A stretch of 11,144 nt of DNA from Flavobacterium psychrophilum (GTDB taxonomy: Bacteria; Bacteroidota; Bacteroidia; Flavobacteriales; Flavobacteriaceae). Shown here in pieces: positions 8,139 through 11,144 of the stretch. The notes under the pieces are model-generated. The model was not told the origin of the DNA, did no database searches, and saw nothing but the letters and a program-made list of their open reading frames with translations. The position numbers were made by a program, and so were the translations under genes. The stretch is from contig CAMBZB010000049.1 of assembly GCA_945872245.1 (NCBI GenBank), positions 1 to 11,144 on the forward strand, given 5' to 3'. Within the stretch, counting starts at the first letter, position 1. Every line of letters starts with the position of its first letter.

Positions 8139-8211
8139 GGTATACTTAAAAAAATGTATTCCATTTACCCGAAGTATACCATAGGTATACTTCGGGTATA
8201 CTTCGGGTAAA
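8139..8211. repeat. GGTATACTTCG repeat cluster forming alternative long hairpins
   Basis: The 11-base unit GGTATACTTCG occurs in tandem at 8184-8194 and 8195-8205, followed by a partial GGTAAAC; GGTATACTT also occurs at 8139-8147. The inverse AAGTATACC lies at 8172-8180. The inverted arm can pair in two ways: 8166-8180 with 8184-8198 (15 bp, 3-base loop ATA), or 8164-8180 with 8195-8211 (17 bp, 14-base loop). Both are perfect and mutually exclusive. Runs of seven T at 8215-8221 (plus) and seven A at 8148-8154 (T on minus) flank the structure, so it may serve as a bidirectional terminator; it could equally be a protein-binding array built on the palindrome GTATAC. Confidence 0.75.
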
Positions 8212-8316
8212 CAATTTTTTTAACTTAATAATTATTTTTTTATTTTTAAGAGGCTTATGAAATAGAATTCGACCCTAAAAAACTTGAATGTGTTTCATTT
8301 CTTTAAAATAATTTAA

Positions 8317-8583
8317 CTAATGGAGGAGATTATAAAACACTATACCAAAAATAACATAAATAATAAACATCAAAAATAAAGTATTTGTTTTTGATGTTAT
8401 TGAGTAATTGCTATAAGATGCACTTGACGATATATAAGGAATCTTATGCCTATTACTTACATAGTATTTTTTCTTTTTTTTACCGCTTGATGCAATTCTA
8501 TATTTTCCGTTCTTTAACCCTAAAATATCCCTAAGACTAATGTTTTTTTGAAAAAATAATTTGATGTAATTATAATATTTCAA
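8317..8583 (-). CDS. Doubtful small protein with C-terminal membrane segment
   Basis: An 88-codon frame that can only start at TTG 8583-8581: an in-frame stop lies four codons upstream and no ATG occurs before residue 72. GAG and an A-run precede the TTG. The product has a basic patch GKKKKKYY (34-41), a Ser/Tyr-rich stretch (50-65) and one hydrophobic segment, about residues 69-87 (LFLMFIIYVIFGIVFYNLL), so it would be a small tail-anchored-like membrane protein. I do not recognise a family. An 11-bp perfect inverted repeat lies inside the part coding for the membrane segment. It follows a decayed gene on the same strand. It may be a remnant or a chance ORF. Confidence 0.3.
   Translation of the reverse strand: MKYYNYIKLFFQKNISLRDILGLKNGKYRIASSGKKKKKYYVSNRHKIPYISSSASYSNYSITSKTNTLFLMFIIYVIFGIVFYNLLH
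8366..8398. repeat. 11-bp perfect inverted repeat
   Basis: AACATCAAAAA (8366-8376) and TTTTTGATGTT (8388-8398) with an 11-base loop, lying within the doubtful 88-codon ORF. No T-run follows on either strand, so a terminator role is not evident. Confidence 0.5.
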
Positions 8584-8605
8584 CTCTTTTTTTTAGAATT
8601 AATTA

Positions 8606-8623
8606 CCCCGATGTAGAGCATCG
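8606..8623. repeat. Short palindrome CGATG-TAGAG-CATCG
   Basis: CGATG (8609-8613) and CATCG (8619-8623) pair around a 5-base loop, preceded by CCC. It lies between the decayed TPR gene and the doubtful 88-codon ORF. The sequence resembles intergenic palindromes I associate with flavobacterial genomes, but only one copy is present here. Confidence 0.35.
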
Positions 8624-8642
8624 AGAAATTCGTTTGATTAAA

Positions 8643-8882
8643 TTATTTTAAGACCAGTTTATTTTTTTTTAAATCTTTTGGGTGAATGAACCTAACTAAT
8701 CTTAATTGTGTTGAATAATTTTCGGAATTACTAAAACTTTTTAAGATCTCAATTGCTTCATTTTGCTTTTTAGAAGTTTCTAATGCGTAGCTTTTTACAA
8801 AAGCTTCTTGAACTACTTTTTGGTCTTGCGATTGAATAAATTGCGACCCAATTAGTAAAGCGATAACCACTGATTTTCTTAT
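8643..8882 (-). pseudogene. Decayed exported TPR-type protein (lost start codon, truncated)
   Basis: The frame reads (I)RKSVVIALLIGSQFIQSQ, a good Sec signal peptide, followed by KSYALETSKKQNEAIEILKS, which looks like the first helix pair of a tetratricopeptide repeat (NEAIEILK). The codon where the signal peptide should start, 8882-8880, is ATA rather than ATG, preceded 5 bases upstream by AAGGA. The only standard start left is GTG 8870, which would remove the basic n-region. After YSTQLRL the frame changes character to VRFIHPKDLKKNKLVLK and stops after about 80 codons, where TPR proteins normally continue with more repeats. A +1 shift at that point gives LGSFTQKI, more like a TPR continuation, then a stop. 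I infer a start-codon mutation plus frameshift or truncation. Its original role is unknown. Confidence 0.55.
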
Positions 8883-8956
8883 AATTTCCTTACGATTTTT
8901 GTTTTTAAAAGATTATAATTTATAAGTGTAATTTGTTGGATTTATAGCTCTAGGTA

Positions 8957-10393
8957 TTAGTGTCCTCCTATTATTTTGTTGTCAAAGTCAATACCCTGAC
9001 GTTTTAAAATACCACTTACTTTCCAAGCATAAAACGCCAAATAGGCGAAACAGGCCACCCCAACAATGTAGCTACTTTGAATGCCAATGCTTTCGGAAAC
9101 CATCCCTTGCATCCAACTTACAATTCCACCACCCATAATCATCATGATTAAAAAACTACTTCCCTGGCTAGTATGTTTTCCTAAACCGCTTACAGCTAAA
9201 GTAAAAATACACGGCCATAGCGTACTGCAAAATAAGCCAACACTAGTAAAAGCATATACGCTAATCATTCCTGTTGTAGCCATTCCCGTAAACAAAGCCA
9301 CAATTCCTAATGCAGAAAAAATTAACAACATTCTGGCTGGATTTCCTTTGCTGGCCATATCGGCAGCAATTAACACCAAAATAATTAATCCATAAACATA
9401 GAAAGGGGTCAAGTCGTGTTTTGCAATGGCATTAACCAGCAAGAAAACACCGAAAGCTAAATAGGGAGCCATAAATCGAAGTACCTTCTGTGTAGTCATA
9501 TTATCGGTAAAAGCTTCAACCGCTCCAGTCCAACGACCAATCATTAAACTCGCCCAATACAAGGAAATATATGGAGCAATATCGCCAATGGCAAACCCTA
9601 ATTTACTTTCCATATAATCAGGTAAATTACTTGCGGTGGAAACCTCGACACCCACATAAAGAAAAATGGCTATCATTCCCATGAGTAGTTGAGGATATTG
9701 CAATGCCGATTTTTTTGAAGATGCGGATTCTTCTGCGGATTCTTCTATTGTTTCAGGATGTTCTGGTAACGAGGAGAATTTTAAAAGAACTGCAACAAGC
9801 AGGAATGCCAACCCCAATATTAAATAAGGAATTTTAACACTTTCGATGCTCATGTCCGTACTCCCGCTTGCTGCGGCACCAAAAATAGCAAAACTCACAA
9901 TTAGGGGTCCAATGGTAGTTCCAAAATTATTGATTCCTCCTGCCAAAGTCAACCGTTGCGAACCTGTTTTTATAGGACCTAATGCAATTGCCAATGGATT
10001 GGCAACCGTTTGCTGTAACGAAAAACCCAACCCAACAGTAAATAAACCGGCAAGCATTAAGGTATAAGAACCCGAATTAGCTGCGGGATAAAACAATAAA
10101 GTTCCTAGGGCGGAGATTACTAATCCTAAGGCCAATCCGTTTTTATAGCCTATTTTGTTTACTAAATCTTGCTTAATAAATAAAGAAACCCCCATATATA
10201 TCAAAGAACCTACAGTATAGGAAATATAGAAAGCGATGGATACAAATTGACTTTGACCTTGTGTTAAATCAAATGCTTTTTTGAATACTGGAATTAAAAT
10301 GTCATTACTGGCGGCAACAAACCCCCAAAAAAAGAAGACAGTTACTAAGGGAATAAATTGTCCCCATTTGGTTTGCGAATTTTCTGATTTCAT
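8957..10393 (-). CDS. FucP-type sugar:proton symporter (MFS)
   Basis: Inner membrane sugar transporter of the major facilitator superfamily, related to L-fucose and glucose/galactose permeases. It has 478 residues and about 12 hydrophobic segments. The N-terminal half has VFFFWGFVAASNDILIPVFKKAF, with Asp31 aligning to the essential Asp46 of E. coli FucP, then GLGFSLQQTVANPLAIALG and LAGGINNFGTTIGPLIVS. The central cytoplasmic loop is rich in Glu and Ser (about 215-229). At the place of FucP Glu135, the second residue implicated in proton coupling, this protein has Gln128 by my alignment. The substrate cannot be told from sequence. ATG 10393 has no Shine-Dalgarno sequence. There is no sugar-catabolic gene in the window, and no terminator is visible downstream. 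Confidence 0.9.
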   Translation of the reverse strand: MKSENSQTKWGQFIPLVTVFFFWGFVAASNDILIPVFKKAFDLTQGQSQFVSIAFYISYTVGSLIYMGVSLFIKQDLVNKIGYKNGLALGLVISALGTLLFYPAANSGSYTLMLAGLFTVGLGFSLQQTVANPLAIALGPIKTGSQRLTLAGGINNFGTTIGPLIVSFAIFGAAASGSTDMSIESVKIPYLILGLAFLLVAVLLKFSSLPEHPETIEESAEESASSKKSALQYPQLLMGMIAIFLYVGVEVSTASNLPDYMESKLGFAIGDIAPYISLYWASLMIGRWTGAVEAFTDNMTTQKVLRFMAPYLAFGVFLLVNAIAKHDLTPFYVYGLIILVLIAADMASKGNPARMLLIFSALGIVALFTGMATTGMISVYAFTSVGLFCSTLWPCIFTLAVSGLGKHTSQGSSFLIMMIMGGGIVSWMQGMVSESIGIQSSYIVGVACFAYLAFYAWKVSGILKRQGIDFDNKIIGGH

Positions 10394-10583
10394 AATTAAA
10401 ATTGGTTAATAGTTATTTTATTGATTTTCTTTTTTTTAGTTCTCACAATTTGCAAGGTAAACAGGACCATAGTATTAAATTTATTTTTTAAAAGTGTAAA
10501 TAACGAAACAGTATATTAATATTTGATTAATTTATTATTAATAATGAAATTTTATTGCTTAATAGTATAAAAAAATTACGACT

Positions 10584-10658
10584 ATGAGTTATTTTGAAAT
10601 CAAAGATTTGGGAATCTCTTTTCCAACTCCAAAAGGAAAAATGATGTATAAAAGTTAA
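10584..10658 (+). pseudogene. Truncated N-terminus resembling an ABC transporter ATPase
   Basis: A 24-codon ORF, starting MSYFEIKDLGISFPTPKGK and ending at TAA 10656-10658. 'Y.EIKDLGISF....G' is the typical first beta-strand of ABC ATP-binding subunits, as in nitrate/taurine-type importers, after which 'ALKDVNL' and a Walker A motif would be expected. Neither occurs in any frame downstream, so if the likeness is real only the first strand survives. The evidence is short and the call is tentative. Confidence 0.35.
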
Positions 10659-10708
10659 ATTGTTTTAGTTTTTGGTTTAGTGGAATATACTTATAATGGG
10701 AGCGCATT

Positions 10709-10867
10709 ATGATTTTTTTTATTCGTCTAATTGTAATTATTGAATTAAAAACAGGATTTTATTGTTATGTGTTTTTAAATGAAATTTGGACTATATACTA
10801 CATGTCTTTGGTATTATTTAATATTTCCAATTGGTATTTACTACCAGTTTATTTAGTCAGCTCTTAA
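10709..10867 (+). CDS. Small hydrophobic ORF, doubtful
   Basis: ATG 10709 to TAA 10865-10867 encodes 52 residues, starting MIFFIRLIVIIELKTG and ending YLLPVYLVSS, hydrophobic throughout and rich in Tyr, Leu, Ile. TGGGAG lies about 7 bases ahead of the ATG. In such AT-rich DNA, hydrophobic ORFs of this size arise readily by chance, and I recognise no family. Confidence 0.15.
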   Translation: MIFFIRLIVIIELKTGFYCYVFLNEIWTIYYMSLVLFNISNWYLLPVYLVSS

Positions 10868-10899
10868 AAAGGGTTCACATATGCAGCTAGATTCTTTAT

Positions 10900-10927
10900 A
10901 AAAAAAGGCTGCCCTTTCGGACAGCCT
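10900..10927 (-). terminator. Strong intrinsic terminator of the secreted-protein gene
   Basis: On the minus strand, AGGCTGTCC and GGGCAGCCT form a 9-bp stem with one U-G pair and a GAAA tetraloop, followed by seven T. It lies 32 bases after the stop of the sorting-domain gene. As with the era-upstream terminator, pairing is best on the minus strand. Confidence 0.88.
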
Positions 10928-10959
10928 CTTTTACAAAAAAAACAATTACTATGAAATTT

Positions 10960-11144
10960 TTATTGCTTAATCACTCGTAGTGTTTTCACGTTTGCTCCTT
11001 GGTTTACAATTACATTGTACACCCCTTTAGCATAGTTAGACCCTATTTGAGCATCAGATGACATTTGACGTTGTTCGATGGAACGACCCAACATATCATA
11101 TACCTGTACTCCAAATGATTTTCCATTACTAGATTTAACTCTGA
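10960..11144 (-). CDS. Type IX secretion sorting domain, C-terminal end of a secreted protein (partial)
   Basis: The minus-strand frame entering from the right edge encodes the last 61 residues of a protein, ending at TAA 10962-10960. It contains VQVYDMLGRSIEQRQ, then GSNYAKGVYNVIVNQG and the ending VKTLRVIKQ. This is the C-terminal Por-secretion/type A sorting domain recognised by the Bacteroidota type IX secretion system, which carries cargo across the outer membrane and removes the domain by cleavage. The N-terminal cargo part, and hence the function, lies outside the window. A strong terminator follows. This domain is one of the best taxonomic clues in the window. Confidence 0.9.
   Translation of the reverse strand, partial: RVKSSNGKSFGVQVYDMLGRSIEQRQMSSDAQIGSNYAKGVYNVIVNQGANVKTLRVIKQ

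Larger units (their letters stand above)
7611..8316. other. Long stretch without an intact gene
   Basis: About 700 bases between the era terminator and the next ORF. It contains a minus-strand TATCTTTG promoter match, a recombinase remnant, imperfect AT-rich direct repeats, and the GGTATACTTCG repeat cluster. On the minus strand, a frame open for 42 codons ends at TAG 7621-7623 (last residues KSSSKLFDIWSE), about 10 bases before the terminator, which is the geometry of a gene end; I do not recognise it and its upstream part is broken by a stop. Confidence 0.6.
10394..10959. other. Long intergenic region without a convincing gene
   Basis: About 570 bases between the transporter start and the secreted-protein end. 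It is very AT-rich, with repeated ATTAAT motifs near 10514-10545. It contains a 24-codon fragment like an ABC ATPase start, a 52-codon hydrophobic ORF, and the minus-strand terminator at 10900-10927. I could not place a clear promoter for the transporter gene here. Confidence 0.6.

Noticed and set aside
8139..8211. Possible CRISPR array at the GGTATACTTCG repeats
   Set aside because: Units are 11 bases, directly adjacent and partly inverted, without spacers; no cas genes nearby.
9081..10067. Plus-strand ORFs inside the sugar transporter gene
   Set aside because: Antisense of membrane-helix codons, which often leaves long open frames; no independent support.
10501..10560. ATTAAT-rich stretch as an operator or origin element
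   Set aside because: Low-complexity AT sequence with no regular spacing or clear dyad.

Overview
This AT-rich window looks like a chromosomal segment from the Flavobacteriia (Bacteroidota), probably a Flavobacterium-like species. The signs are a type IX secretion sorting domain at the right edge, a large carboxypeptidase-regulatory/beta-barrel outer membrane protein, start codons without Shine-Dalgarno sequences, and several matches to the Bacteroidota -7 promoter element TAnnTTTG. The organism call is inference from these features; no rRNA or other marker gene is present.

Left block (1-2200, plus strand): the last codons of what is probably a PLP-dependent ACC deaminase/D-cysteine desulfhydrase overlap a LysM-containing glucosaminidase lipoprotein, which is followed after 5 bases by hemL (tetrapyrrole synthesis). 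This reads as one operon. Convergent to it is a 915-residue outer membrane beta-barrel protein on the minus strand (2218-4965). Upstream of that, also on the minus strand, lie two ribosome-assembly GTPases, der (5188-6498, with a good terminator) and era (6677-7558). Era acts on 30S and Der on 50S maturation, so their adjacency makes functional sense.

Middle (7559-8956): about 1.4 kb with no well-supported intact gene. It holds an intrinsic terminator only 25 bases ahead of the era start codon, a scrap of tyrosine recombinase C-terminus, an 11-bp tandem/inverted repeat cluster able to form two mutually exclusive long hairpins, a doubtful 88-residue membrane-anchored ORF with a TTG start, and a decayed TPR-type exported protein that has apparently lost its ATG and its C-terminal part. 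I read this as a scarred accessory stretch between conserved genes.

Right block (8957-11144): a FucP-type sugar/proton symporter (minus strand), then 566 bases with no convincing gene except a 24-codon fragment resembling the start of an ABC transporter ATPase and a 52-codon hydrophobic ORF. The window ends in the C-terminal sorting domain of a secreted protein (minus strand) with its own strong terminator.

I found no clear new multi-gene system. The best leads are the era leader/terminator arrangement, the 8139-8211 repeat cluster, and the palindromic repeat lodged in the der leader.
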